A stretch of 64,000 nucleotides of DNA, taken from NCBI RefSeq assembly GCF_003148825.1, contig NZ_QGGZ01000005.1:124001-188000 (forward strand), written 5' to 3'. A program made the position numbers and the translations under genes. Origin of the DNA: Streptomyces sp. CG 926. Lineage in GTDB: Bacteria > Actinomycetota > Actinomycetes > Streptomycetales > Streptomycetaceae. Shown in pieces: positions 34,695-43,877 of the stretch (the stretch's first letter is position 1; every line of letters starts with the position of its first letter). Below the pieces are notes generated by a model. It was not told where the DNA came from and made no database searches. It worked only from the letters and a program-made list of their open reading frames with translations.

Positions 34695-36848
34695 TCAGGG
34701 CAGCAGCGCCGCCGGCAGGGCGGCCGTGTGCAGCACGGACAGGCCCGAGACGGCGCGGGTCAGGCAGACGTACAGGCGGCGCAGGCCCGTGCGTTCGTCC
34801 GGCTCGCCGTCCACGATCGCCGCGGGCTCGTCCAGGACCACGTAGTCGTACTCCAGGCCCTTCGCCAGCGACGCCGGGACCAGCGTCAGGCGGGATTCCG
34901 CGGTCGTCTCCTCGCCGGGGGACAGGTACGGCAGGCCCGCCGCCGCCAGCGCCTCGGCCAGCGCCGGGATCCGCGCGTCCGCCGCGATCAGGCCGATCGA
35001 GCCCTCGTGGGTCAGGGACTCCCGGCAGGCGGCCAGTACCGCCGCGGTGAGGTCCGCGGCCTCCGCGATCCGCAGCGAGCCCGGCGTCTCACGGACGGAG
35101 GAGACCGGAGCCAGGCCCGGGGAGATCGACGGCAGCAGCCGAGAGGCGTAGGCGATCACCTCGCGCGGCACACGGAAGCCCGCCGTCAGCTCCTCCAGCA
35201 CCGCCTGCGGCTTGCCCAGGTGCGTCAGGGCCTCGTCCCAGCTGCGCGTGGCCCACGGCGTGGTGCCCTGCGCGAGGTCACCGAGGACCGTCGCCGAGCC
35301 CGTGGTGCAGCGCCGTCCCACCGCCCGGTACTGCATCGGCGACAGGTCCTGCGCCTCGTCGAGGACCACATGGCCCAGCGAATGCGTCCGTTCCACCAGG
35401 TCGGTCGCCTCGTCGATCAGGACCAGGTCCGCCGCCGACCACTTGGCCGACTTCACGCTCCGGAACGGCTTCGGCCACAGCAGGAGCTTCTGCTCGTCCT
35501 CGCTGAGCAGGTCCGCCGCGTGCAGCGCGAGGAACTCCGGGTCGGACAGCAGGCGCAGGACCAGCTTCGCCGGTTCGACGGCCGGCCAGACCTCCTTGAC
35601 CACCGCCTTCACCGCCGCGTTGCGGGCCACCGCGTCCTGTACCCGGTCGTCCGGGGCCTCGCCCGCCTGCTCCATCCGTACGAGCACCGCGTGCGCGATG
35701 CGCTGCGGCAGGGCCTCGCGGGCCGCGCCGTAGCGGATGTCGCGCTTCTGCAGTTCCTCGACCATCTCCTCCAGCTCGTACGCGGGCACCCGCCAGCGGC
35801 GCGAGCCGCGGACCACCATCAGCGGCTCGGTGGGGCGGGTGACGTGCGAGCGGACGGCACGGCTCAGCACCTGCGCCATGCGGGCGTCGCCCTTGACCAC
35901 GGCGGTCTCGGCGGCGTCCGTGCCGAGTACCTCCAGTCCGGGGCGGGCGACCAGGTCGTCGACGGTGGCCTGCTTGACCTCCAGCTCGCCCAGGGCCGGC
36001 AGGACCTGCTCGATGTAGTGCAGGAAGGAACGGTTCGGCCCGATGACGAGCGTGCCCGTGCGAGCGAGGCGGTCGCGGTGCGCGTAGAGCAGGTACGCGA
36101 CCCGGTGCAGGCCGACGGCGGTCTTGCCGGTGCCGGGGCCGCCCTGCACGCAGACGGAGCCGGACAGGCCGGAGCGGACGATCTCGTCCTGCTCGGGCTG
36201 GATCGTCGCGACGATGTCCCGCATCGGGCCGACGCGCGGGCGCTCGATCTCCTGTTGGAGGAGCTTGCTGACCGCGGCCGCCTCGGCCGGGTCGGAGAGG
36301 TGCTCGTCCTCGTACGCGGTCAGCTCGCCGCCGGTGTATCCGAAGCGCCGGCGCAGGGAGATGTCCTGGGGGTCGGTCTTGGAGGCCCGGTAGAACGGCT
36401 GGGAGACGGGCGCGCGCCAGTCGATGACCATGGGGTCGCCGTCGGCGTCGTGGACGTGCCGGCGGCCGATGTAGAACTGCTCGCCCTCCGCGCCCTCGGC
36501 GAGCTCCGCGCCGGGCGCGTGCAGGTAGTCGAGGCGGCCGAAGAAGAGCGGGGTGTGGGCGAGGTCGGCGAGGGCTTTGATGCGGTCGTCGATCTGGGCC
36601 TGGAGGACGATCGCGTTGACCCAGTTCGCGGTGACGTCGCGGATGTCGAGGGACTCGACGTCCTCGCGCATGGCGCGCAGGGCGGAACGCGAGGCGGCGA
36701 GGTGCGACCGTTCCCGGCCCAGCGGGTCGGTCGCCGCGGTCGGCGCGGTCGGGTCCGCGCTCGGGGTCGGGTCCGCGCTCGGGTTCGTGTTCGGGCTCGG
36801 TTTCGCGGCGGGGTCGTCGTGCGTGGTCTCGGGGGCGTGCGCGGGCAC
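34695..36848 (-). CDS. HelD/UvrD-like ATPase (RNA polymerase recycling type)
   Basis: A 717-residue SF1 helicase-like ATPase with the HelD layout: N-terminal helical region with ER-x-HL-x-x-SR, then Walker A GGPGTGKT (236-243), DEAQDLS (Walker B), and late TRAVSGL motif. HelD proteins pull stalled RNA polymerase off DNA; the Streptomyces homologue HelR also gives rifamycin tolerance. The GTG at 36846-36848 was chosen because GGAGGCA is seven bases upstream. No rifamycin-associated element was recognised upstream. Confidence 0.85.
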   Translation of the reverse strand: MPAHAPETTHDDPAAKPSPNTNPSADPTPSADPTAPTAATDPLGRERSHLAASRSALRAMREDVESLDIRDVTANWVNAIVLQAQIDDRIKALADLAHTPLFFGRLDYLHAPGAELAEGAEGEQFYIGRRHVHDADGDPMVIDWRAPVSQPFYRASKTDPQDISLRRRFGYTGGELTAYEDEHLSDPAEAAAVSKLLQQEIERPRVGPMRDIVATIQPEQDEIVRSGLSGSVCVQGGPGTGKTAVGLHRVAYLLYAHRDRLARTGTLVIGPNRSFLHYIEQVLPALGELEVKQATVDDLVARPGLEVLGTDAAETAVVKGDARMAQVLSRAVRSHVTRPTEPLMVVRGSRRWRVPAYELEEMVEELQKRDIRYGAAREALPQRIAHAVLVRMEQAGEAPDDRVQDAVARNAAVKAVVKEVWPAVEPAKLVLRLLSDPEFLALHAADLLSEDEQKLLLWPKPFRSVKSAKWSAADLVLIDEATDLVERTHSLGHVVLDEAQDLSPMQYRAVGRRCTTGSATVLGDLAQGTTPWATRSWDEALTHLGKPQAVLEELTAGFRVPREVIAYASRLLPSISPGLAPVSSVRETPGSLRIAEAADLTAAVLAACRESLTHEGSIGLIAADARIPALAEALAAAGLPYLSPGEETTAESRLTLVPASLAKGLEYDYVVLDEPAAIVDGEPDERTGLRRLYVCLTRAVSGLSVLHTAALPAALLP

Positions 36849-37021
36849 GGAACTGCCTCCAGCTGCTGGATGCGGAACAGATGGCCCGCCGGTTTCCGGC
36901 CGGAGGGCGGCTCTCCCCGATGAGGCGGCGGGAGGCGGCAAGAGCGGAGATTCTAGCCACCGGGGCGGTGCGGCGCGAACGAATAACGGGCGGCGGGGGC
37001 CGGCGGATCAGGGGACGGAGA

Positions 37022-37663
37022 TCACGGGATCCGGAGGGAGTCGAGGAGCTGCTGGTGCATGGTGTCCAGGGCCTTCTCGTTCTCCTCGCCGCCGTAGGTC
37101 ACGGCCATGACGAGGTGGTCGTCGTCGGAGATGAAGCGGATGGAGCCGACCATCGACTCGGCGCCGTCCTTGCCGGTGAGGGTCGCGTCCAGGGCCGGGT
37201 GGCCGTCCACGGTCGTCCTACGGACGTTCGAGCTGGTCAGGTTCCCGCCGCCCATCAGGCTGTACGCGTCGACGAAGCCCTTGAGGGCGTCCTCCAGCGG
37301 AATGCGGTCGCCCGGCATGTCGTAGACGGCGAAGCCGGTGGCTCCGTCCGGGGTGTCCACCCCGTACACGCGGGCGTCGATCGAATCGCCCTCCATCGGG
37401 ACGGCGCCCGTGCGCACCTTGGCCTTTCCGGGGAGCTCGGCCGTGATGCCGGTGGGGGGATCGGTGGTCTTCACCGACTGCGCGGGGGACTCCGAGGGCG
37501 CCGGCGTGGGCGTGGGGGCGGCTGCGACCGCGACGGCAGCCGCGACCGCGGCGCGGTGCGGTGGCGCGGCGAACGCGGTGGTGGACGGCAGCAGCCCGGC
37601 TGTGACCAGGGCTGTCGACGCGGAGAGCAGCGCGAGGCGCTGGGTCCGGGAACGGTGGTTCAT
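37022..37663 (-). CDS. Secreted hypothetical protein
   Basis: A 213-residue protein with an N-terminal signal peptide (to about AFA, residue 32), a Pro/Thr/Ala linker (about 33-63) and a globular domain with strands such as VYGVDTPDGATGFAVYD and DGHPALDATLTG. The overall pattern resembles small exported proteins that sense or bind ligands, but I do not recognise the family. The start has GGGAGTGATC upstream. It lies downstream of, and on the same strand as, nothing obvious. Confidence 0.7.
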   Translation of the reverse strand: MNHRSRTQRLALLSASTALVTAGLLPSTTAFAAPPHRAAVAAAVAVAAAPTPTPAPSESPAQSVKTTDPPTGITAELPGKAKVRTGAVPMEGDSIDARVYGVDTPDGATGFAVYDMPGDRIPLEDALKGFVDAYSLMGGGNLTSSNVRRTTVDGHPALDATLTGKDGAESMVGSIRFISDDDHLVMAVTYGGEENEKALDTMHQQLLDSLRIP

Positions 37664-37880
37664 GCGGATCACTCCCAAGGCGTGGTCGCCGGCACCGCGG
37701 ACCTTCCCAGGGTCCGTCGCGGTCGGTATCGGTGCATCCGGACGGGTGTCGTACTCGGGAGTGTCAGACCTCGGTATCCACCCCTAGGGGTACGCATGCG
37801 ACGGGAGGAGGACTCGGGGGGCCGTGAGGTTCCCTCCCGGGAGCGATGTGCGGGACGGCGCGAAAACGCACCATGGACAC

Positions 37881-38060
37881 ATGAGCCCCGCACCCTTCAC
37901 CTCGTTCCAGGGCAGCCGTCCTAGCGGCGCCGAATCCGACTCCCTTCCGAGCAACGGCCTCGGCGGCATGCTGCGCGCCGTCAAGATCTTCGCGGCGACC
38001 GCCGTGAGCGTCGTCGTGCTCGGTGAATACGGCGAGGACGCGGGCGTCATACGTCACTGA
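37881..38060 (+). CDS. Small hypothetical protein, possible membrane peptide
   Basis: A 59-residue frame. The C-terminal half (MLRAVKIFAATAVSVVVLGEY) contains a short hydrophobic stretch that could be membrane-associated. The Shine-Dalgarno is weak. It is 47 bp upstream of a multi-pass membrane protein and may be cotranscribed with it. No family recognised; it could be spurious. Confidence 0.45.
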   Translation: MSPAPFTSFQGSRPSGAESDSLPSNGLGGMLRAVKIFAATAVSVVVLGEYGEDAGVIRH

Positions 38061-38107
38061 CCTCGGGCCCCGCGCAGCACGTCCACTGATCCACTAGGGT
38101 CTCGCGG

Positions 38108-38875
38108 GTGACCCGGAGTTCCGTTGCCAGCCGCTCGCCGTCATCTCTCGTCGGTGTGCTGCTGACCGGTTCGCTGCTGCTGCTCGGCGTGCTCTGCATC
38201 GCCCTGCGCATTCCGGTGGCCGACGCCCTCGTCCAGGGTTTCTCCGCCGCCGAGTGGGGGCCGCCCACCACGTATCCGCCGTTCGCCGCCATCTTGTTCA
38301 CGCCCGCCGCGTGGCTGCCGAGCGGCGCGCTGAAGGCCGTCCTCGTCCTCGGTGACGCCGGTCTGCTCGCCCTGCTGATCACCCTGTCCTGCCGCCTCGC
38401 GGGACTGCGGTCCCGGCCCGGGCCGGTACTGGCCGCCACCATCGCCGGGTTGTGGCTGCAGCCGCTGTTCCAGGCACCGCCGGCCGCCTTGATCAACCTG
38501 GCACTGGCCTGCCTGGTGCTGTGGGATCTGGGCCGGCCCCGGTCGGCGCTCGGCAAGGGCTTCGCGCTGGGCGTCGCCGCCGGGATCACCCTCGCCCCGG
38601 CGGCCATCGCCGCGTACCTCCTGTTGACCCGCCGCGTCCGCGCGGGGCTCACGGCGCTGGCGGCCTCCGTCGGGACCGCCCTGCTGGGGCTGTTGGTCCT
38701 GCCGGAGGCCTCCGCCGAGTTCTGGACCCGGCACCTGGCCGACGCGGCCCGGGCCCTGGTGCTGGACTGGCCGCCGCTGTGGGTCTGGTGCGCGCCCCTA
38801 CTGGCGGCCCTGACCGCCCGCGCGTGCCGGGGTCAGTCGCTCGCCAGCAGCTCGTCGGCGTCCATGATCCGGTAG
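38108..38875 (+). CDS. GT87-like integral membrane protein, shortened
   Basis: A 255-residue multi-pass membrane protein related to DUF2029/GT87 alpha-mannosyltransferases (TTYPPFAAILFTPAAWLP, then LLITL, LGLLVLPEASAEFW). Typical members have about 400 residues, so the C-terminal part is missing. The last 43 bp overlap the end of the convergent XPB gene, suggesting the truncation occurred where the two genes meet. Activity is doubtful. Confidence 0.65.
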   Translation: MTRSSVASRSPSSLVGVLLTGSLLLLGVLCIALRIPVADALVQGFSAAEWGPPTTYPPFAAILFTPAAWLPSGALKAVLVLGDAGLLALLITLSCRLAGLRSRPGPVLAATIAGLWLQPLFQAPPAALINLALACLVLWDLGRPRSALGKGFALGVAAGITLAPAAIAAYLLLTRRVRAGLTALAASVGTALLGLLVLPEASAEFWTRHLADAARALVLDWPPLWVWCAPLLAALTARACRGQSLASSSSASMIR

Positions 38876-40476
38876 GCGTACCCCTGTTCGGCGAGGAACC
38901 GCTGGCGGTGCGCCGCGAAGTCCTGGTCGATCGTGTCGCGCGCGACGACTGAGTAGAACCGCGCCTCGTGGCCGTCCGCCTTCGGCCGCAGCACGCGGCC
39001 CAGACGCTGGGCCTCCTCCTGGCGGGAGCCGAAGGTGCCCGAGACCTGGATGGCGACGGTGGCCTCCGGCAGGTCGATGGAGAAGTTGGCGACCTTCGAG
39101 ACGACCAGCACGCTGATCTCGCCCTCGCGGAAGGCGTTGAAGAGTTTCTCGCGCTGCGCGTTGGAGGTCTCGCCCTTGATGACGGGAGCGTCCAGGTGCT
39201 CGCCCAACTCGTCGAGCTGGTCGATGTACTGGCCGATGACGAGGGTCTGCTCACCGCGGTGCTTGGCCACCAGCGCCTCGGTGACCTTGCGCTTCGTCGC
39301 CGTCGTCGCGCAGAAGCGGTACTTCTCCTCCGTCTCGGCGGTCGCGTACGCGAGCCGCTCCGACTCCGTCAGATTGACGCGGACCTCCACGCAGTCGGCG
39401 GGCGCGATGTAGCCCTGCGCCTCGATCTCCTTCCACGGGGCGTCGAACCGCTTCGGTCCGATGAGGGAGAAGACGTCCGACTCCCGGCCGTCCTCGCGCA
39501 CCAGCGTCGCGGTCAGGCCGAGTCGGCGCCGCGCCTGCAGGTCGGCAGTGAACTTGAAGACCGGCGCGGGCAGCAGGTGCACCTCGTCGTAGACGATCAA
39601 ACCCCAGTCCCGGGAGTCGAAGAGCTCCAGGTGCGGGTAGACACCCTTCCGCTTCGTCGTCAGGACCTGGTAGGTGGCGATGGTGACGGGCCGGATCTCC
39701 TTGCGGGTGCCGGAGTACTCGCCGATCTCGTCCTCGGTCAGCGAGGTCCGCTTGACCAGTTCGTGCTTCCACTGGCGGGCCGAGACGGTGTTGGTCACCA
39801 GGATCAGCGTCGTCGCCTTGGCCATCGCCATGGCTCCGGCGCCGACCAGCGTCTTGCCGGCGCCGCAGGGCAGGACGACCACACCGGAGCCGCCGTGCCA
39901 GAAGCCCTCGACGGCCTGCTGCTGGTACGGGCGCAGCGCCCAGCCGTCCTCGGCCAGGTCGATCGGGTGCGCCTCGCCGTCCACGTAACCGGCGAGGTCC
40001 TCGGCGGGCCAGCCCAGCTTGAGCAGGGTCTGCTTGATCTGTCCGCGCTCGGAGGGGTGGACGGCCACGGTGTCGGCGTCGAGCCGCGCGCCGACGAGCG
40101 GGGCGACCTTCTTGGAGCGCAGGATCTCCTCCAGCACCGGCCGGTCGGTGCTGGTCAGCACCAGGCCGTGCACGGGGTGCTTGGAGAGGGTCAGGCGGCC
40201 GTAGCGCGCCATGGTCTCGGCGACGTCGACGAGGAGCGCGTGCGGTACGGGGTAGCGGGAGAACTCGACGAGCGCGTCGACGACCTGCTCGGCGTCATGG
40301 CCGGCGGCCCGGGCGTTCCACAGGCCGAGCGGGGTGATCCGGTAGGTGTGGATGTGCTCGGGCGCCCGCTCCAGCTCGGCGAAGGGGGCGATGGCCCGCC
40401 GGGCGGCTCCGGCGAGCTCGTGGTCGACTTCGAGAAGGAGGGTCTTGTCGCTCTGGACGATGAGGGGCCCGTTCAC
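38833..40476 (-). CDS. XPB/Rad25-type DNA repair helicase
   Basis: A 547-residue SF2 helicase with the XPB layout: an N-terminal damage-recognition-like domain, Walker A (PCGAGKT, 203-209), DEVH box (297-300), and a C-terminal motif QEEAQRLGR. It is the bacterial XPB found in actinobacteria, thought to unwind damaged DNA. The start is GTG, with AAGGGA upstream. A WYL/helicase-associated protein lies 5 kb away on the same strand. Confidence 0.93.
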   Translation of the reverse strand: MNGPLIVQSDKTLLLEVDHELAGAARRAIAPFAELERAPEHIHTYRITPLGLWNARAAGHDAEQVVDALVEFSRYPVPHALLVDVAETMARYGRLTLSKHPVHGLVLTSTDRPVLEEILRSKKVAPLVGARLDADTVAVHPSERGQIKQTLLKLGWPAEDLAGYVDGEAHPIDLAEDGWALRPYQQQAVEGFWHGGSGVVVLPCGAGKTLVGAGAMAMAKATTLILVTNTVSARQWKHELVKRTSLTEDEIGEYSGTRKEIRPVTIATYQVLTTKRKGVYPHLELFDSRDWGLIVYDEVHLLPAPVFKFTADLQARRRLGLTATLVREDGRESDVFSLIGPKRFDAPWKEIEAQGYIAPADCVEVRVNLTESERLAYATAETEEKYRFCATTATKRKVTEALVAKHRGEQTLVIGQYIDQLDELGEHLDAPVIKGETSNAQREKLFNAFREGEISVLVVSKVANFSIDLPEATVAIQVSGTFGSRQEEAQRLGRVLRPKADGHEARFYSVVARDTIDQDFAAHRQRFLAEQGYAYRIMDADELLASD

Positions 40477-40609
40477 GCACGTCCCTTTCGGCGCGGGAGG
40501 ACCGCCCGGACGCGGGCGGCCAAACCTCCAGTCTGCCGTATCGCTCCGCGGGTGGGCAGTTCTGGGCGCGCGGGGGCTGCGGAGTGCGGCATCGGGTGCG
40601 GCGCCGCTG

Positions 40610-40690
40610 CCGGGGCTCCGCCCCGGACCTCGCGCCTCGAACTCCCCCGGCTACCGCTGGGAGGTGCCCCCTGGCGGGGCTGGATTTCGG
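40610..40690. repeat. Dispersed GC-rich repeat, diverged copy
   Basis: One copy (GGGGCTCCGCCCCGGACC ... CTCGAACT, ending GGCGGGGCTGG) interrupted by an unrelated 25-bp insert in the middle. It sits in the gap between the XPB gene and the LAXTG protein gene. Confidence 0.7.
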
Positions 40691-40695
40691 CCGTG

Positions 40696-40790
40696 CCCCA
40701 CACGTCGGCGGGGACGGGTTTGGCGAAGGCGAGGATCTCGGGGGCGGCCTCGCGCAGGGTCGGGAAGTGGCGGTGGGCGGGCGGCCGGCT
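40696..40790 (-). pseudogene. Possible mutator-type (IS256) transposase remnant
   Basis: About 30 codons reading LREAAPEILAFAKPVPADVW, which aligns with the conserved ARE-D-LLAF-x-x-FP-x-x-IW stretch of IS256-family transposases. No start, stop or catalytic residues remain. The match is short and could be chance. Confidence 0.3.
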
Positions 40791-40808
40791 GGGAACACCG
40801 TAGGGGAG

Positions 40809-40853
40809 ACGGCGCGGGGGCCCGGCACATGGTGTGCCGGGCCCCCGCGCCGT
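40809..40853 (-). terminator. Strong terminator of the LAXTG gene
   Basis: A perfect 21-bp stem (ACGGCGCGGGGGCCCGGCACA at 40809-40829 with its complement at 40833-40853) and a TGG loop, starting 26 bp beyond the stop of the downstream-reading gene at 40879. Confidence 0.85.
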
Positions 40854-40878
40854 CGTGTTCCCCGTCGTACCGGTGGTA

Positions 40879-42129
40879 CTAGCCGCGGACGGCCTTGCGG
40901 CGGCGGGCGCCGAGCCAGGCGGCAGCGCCACCGAGGGCGATGAGCGCGCCGGCGAGGCCGGTGTACAGGCCGGTGTCGGAGTCCGAGCCGGTGTGCGCGA
41001 GGGAGCCGGTGGGGGCGGGGGCGTTCGCCGTGGTGGGGGCCGTCGTGGCCGGGGCCGGGGTGGTCGCCACGGGGGAGGTCGGGGCCGGGGAGGTGGGCGC
41101 GGGGGTGGTGGGGGCCGGGGAGGTCGGGGCCGGGGTCGTCGGCGTGGTGGCGGGGGTGAGCTGGAACTGGGTGTCGGCGCCGGCGAACTGGTAGGTGTTG
41201 CCCTCGGTCAGGCCGATCGTCGCCTGCAGCTTGACGGTGGTGGCCTTCTTGAAGTCCGTGTGCGGGCCGAAGCTGGTGCGCAGGTGCAGGACCCGCTCGC
41301 CGGCGGCGGCGCTGAAGCCCTTCGGGATCGTCGGCAGCATGACGTTGTAGGGGTCGGTGGTGCCGTAGCGCACCCACTTGCCGTCGACCAGCGCCTCCAC
41401 CTGGAGGTCGGGGTGCTCGGCGTTCGAGTCGAAGCCCAGGTTCAGCTTGGTGGCGAGTGCCTCGCCGAACTCGCCGTCGCCGGTGAGCCGGTAGGTCAGG
41501 TCCATCTCCTTGCACTGGGGCGACGGGACCTTGCACGCGCCGACGTTCTTGAAGGAGCTCTCCAGCTTGCCGGTCTTGACCGCCGGGGCCGTCTTGAAGG
41601 TCAGGGAGGCCGCGTTGGCTTCCGAAATCTCAGCCGAGTGGCTCGACGCGCGCAGCGTGAAGTCGCCGTTGGTGGTCGGGTAGCTCTTGCCGAGGCCGAT
41701 GGTGAGCTTCCAGGTCATCTTGCCGCCGGCCGGGATCTCGAAGCCCTCGGAGGGCTTGCCTGCCGGGTGGAACATGCCCTGCCATTCGCCGTCCTGCTGA
41801 CCGATCTTGTACTCGGTCGCCGGTGCGCTCAGCGGCTCGACCTTGTAGACCACGTCGCTCTGCTGGAGCGGGCTGGCGCCCGTCGGGTCGAGGAGCATCC
41901 ACGGGTGGTAGGAGGAGACCTTGTCCGTGGTGTTGGTGACCGTCAGCTCGAAGGTCTCGGCCGCACCGCCGCGGGTCAGGGGGCCGCTCGGCACCGGGGC
42001 GCTCATCGTGGTCTTCAGCGCCTCGGGGTTGCCCTCGGTGGCGTGCGCCGACAGGGGCATCAGGACCGTACCGGCGATGGCGACGACGGCGGCGGAGGCG
42101 GTGCGGAAGGTGGCGATGCGAGCGGACAT
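40879..42129 (-). CDS. LAXTG-anchored surface protein (sortase E type)
   Basis: A 416-residue exported protein: signal peptide (to about SAHA, residue 30), two Ig-like/beta-rich regions, a long Thr/Pro/Ala stalk (about 325-370), then the sorting signal LAHTG (377-381), a hydrophobic helix and RRRKAVRG. LAXTG is the signal used by class E sortases in Streptomyces, so the protein is probably fixed to peptidoglycan. The function is unknown. A strong terminator follows at 40809-40853. Confidence 0.9.
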   Translation of the reverse strand: MSARIATFRTASAAVVAIAGTVLMPLSAHATEGNPEALKTTMSAPVPSGPLTRGGAAETFELTVTNTTDKVSSYHPWMLLDPTGASPLQQSDVVYKVEPLSAPATEYKIGQQDGEWQGMFHPAGKPSEGFEIPAGGKMTWKLTIGLGKSYPTTNGDFTLRASSHSAEISEANAASLTFKTAPAVKTGKLESSFKNVGACKVPSPQCKEMDLTYRLTGDGEFGEALATKLNLGFDSNAEHPDLQVEALVDGKWVRYGTTDPYNVMLPTIPKGFSAAAGERVLHLRTSFGPHTDFKKATTVKLQATIGLTEGNTYQFAGADTQFQLTPATTPTTPAPTSPAPTTPAPTSPAPTSPVATTPAPATTAPTTANAPAPTGSLAHTGSDSDTGLYTGLAGALIALGGAAAWLGARRRKAVRG

Positions 42130-42610
42130 GGTGGACTCCCCCAGGAATCTTCAGGATCAGACGACAGTGGCGGCCGAGGCCGAGAGGCAGAGCAGAGGTT
42201 GAGCGGCCGAGCGAGGTGGCCGGCGTCGGAACTCCGGCGTCAGAACGCCGGGCCGTTGGTGCTGTTCTCGCCGGCGGTCCGGTTTCTTTCCCCCCGGTCG
42301 CTGCTGCGATGAACTGATCTTCACATAGATCACATCGCCAATCCGTCGTCGAGATGTCACCGCCGTGCAACAGGCCCCGGACTCTCTTCCGTACCCTCTG
42401 ACCTGCGAAAACGGAATGCCCTCGATCTGTTTCGTCGAGGTGTCCCGGGACGGTGGACGTGACACGGGCGGCTACGCGCCCAAGTGCTCCAGCGGCCCCG
42501 CCGGACAGGGCGTCTCCACCGGGAGGAGGGTCCGCGCCGCCTCCGGTTCACCGGACCCGGACCAGCGGGGTCACGTCGCGGATGGCGACCGTCCACTCGT
42601 CGGCGTAGGC
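42130..42610. other. Gap upstream of the LAXTG gene
   Basis: A 481-bp region containing the LAXTG promoter and, toward its right end, degraded sequence before the peroxiredoxin relic. A minus-strand frame ending at 42550 (AYADEWTVAIRDVTPLVRVR) looks like an isolated C-terminus but has no identifiable parent gene. Confidence 0.4.
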
Positions 42611-43085
42611 CCGTGACGCCGTTCCGGACAGGCCCTGCCATCTGCACCTGCGCTCGATCGTGCGGCGGCACGCCGAGATAGAGGCCGCCGGGATCCGGGA
42701 GGTCGTGGTCTTCCACTCCGGCGCCGACGAGCTGCGCGAGCACGTGGCCGACCTGCCGTTCGCCGTCATAGCGGACCCGCGCAAGCGGCTGTACGCGGAG
42801 TTCGGCGTCGAGTCCTCCTACCGCGCCCTGCTGGCCGCGCGCGCCTGGCGGGCGATCGCCGTCGGCACCCTCGACATCCTGCGCGGCCGGGCCAAGCCGC
42901 CGACGCTCGTCCAGGACGGCGGGCGTCTGGGGCTGCCGGCGGACTTCCTGATCGCGCCGGACGGACGTGTCATGGCCGCCGGGTACGGGGCGCACGCGGA
43001 CGACCAGTGGCCGGTGGACAAGCTGCTGAGCCTGGCGGCACAGGCACGTTCACGTGCTTCACGTGTTTCAGGGCCGAACGGGTAG
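42611..43085 (+). pseudogene. Truncated AhpC/TSA-like peroxiredoxin remnant
   Basis: The C-terminal two-thirds of a redoxin-fold protein is readable (HAEIEAAGIREVVVFHS ... FAVIADPRKRLYAEFGVE, then DFLIAPDGRVMAAGYG). Upstream, CHLHLRSIV matches the region right after the peroxiredoxin active site, but the expected W-C-P-x-C is missing through a short deletion that also shifts the frame. The remaining frame could still be translated from GTG 42660, giving an inactive protein. A decayed gene is the most likely reading. Confidence 0.7.
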
Positions 43086-43198
43086 ACGCCAAAGGGCGAG
43101 GGGAGGCGCGGCCACGTTGCGCACCGGTCGTCATCGACGTGCCGCCTAGGGTGACAGGCCCCCACAGGCGCCCACAGGCGACGTCGGAACGGACCCTC

Positions 43199-43741
43199 AT
43201 GACGCAAGCAAGCTGGGACCGCACGCTCTTCAGCACCTCCTCGGCTCCCGCCACCACCGTCACCCACGACACCGGCCTGCTCCTGCTCCGGCTCGTCGTC
43301 GGCCTGAGCATGGCCGGGCACGGCGCGATGAAACTCTTCGGCTGGTTCGGCGGTCCCGGCCTCACCGCCACCGGCAAGGGCTTCACGATGGCCGGCTACC
43401 CCGCCGGGGACGCCATGGCCGTCATCTCCGGCCTCTCCGAGACCCTGGGCGGCCTCGCCCTGGCCATCGGTCTGCTCACCCCGCTCGCCGGAGCGGCCCT
43501 GATCGGCGTCTTCGTCAACATCCTCGACGTCCGGGGCCTCGGCGCCTACTTCCCGCCCAAGGGCGTGGAGCTCGAAGTGGTGCTGTTCGCCGCGATCGTC
43601 GCCCTCACCCTCACCGGGCCGGGCCGCTTCGCCGTCGACCACCACCTTCCGGTGCTGCGCGAGTCCCGGCCCCGCTACTCCCTGCTGGCGGTGCTGGTGG
43701 GCCTCGTCGCGGGGTTCGTCGTCCTGATCATCCGGGACTGA
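43199..43741 (+). CDS. DoxX-family membrane protein
   Basis: A 180-residue membrane protein with four hydrophobic segments and the DoxX pattern (LLLLRLVVGLSMAGHGAMKL, later GFVNILDVR-like and FAVDHHL). DoxX proteins occur near redox enzymes and in thiosulfate or membrane stress systems; the exact role is unknown. The relic peroxiredoxin upstream fits such a pairing. The start is the ATG at 43199. Confidence 0.9.
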   Translation: MTQASWDRTLFSTSSAPATTVTHDTGLLLLRLVVGLSMAGHGAMKLFGWFGGPGLTATGKGFTMAGYPAGDAMAVISGLSETLGGLALAIGLLTPLAGAALIGVFVNILDVRGLGAYFPPKGVELEVVLFAAIVALTLTGPGRFAVDHHLPVLRESRPRYSLLAVLVGLVAGFVVLIIRD

Positions 43742-43877
43742 ACCGGCCGGGTCGGCACGGTAGGCCGTGGGACGCGGGGGCGGTCGGGCTGCCCCGGCGT
43801 TGCCCCCGCGGCCCTCTCGGGCGGTGGCCCCCACGTGTTAGGAGGGAAGGACCAGACCTCCACCACCGGGAGCCACC

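Noticed and set aside
36849..37021. Rifamycin-associated element upstream of the HelD-type gene
   Set aside because: No palindrome of that type could be found by eye in the gap.
42365..42616. Plus-strand frame as N-terminus of the peroxiredoxin relic
   Set aside because: It shows no redoxin features and ends before the readable homology begins.
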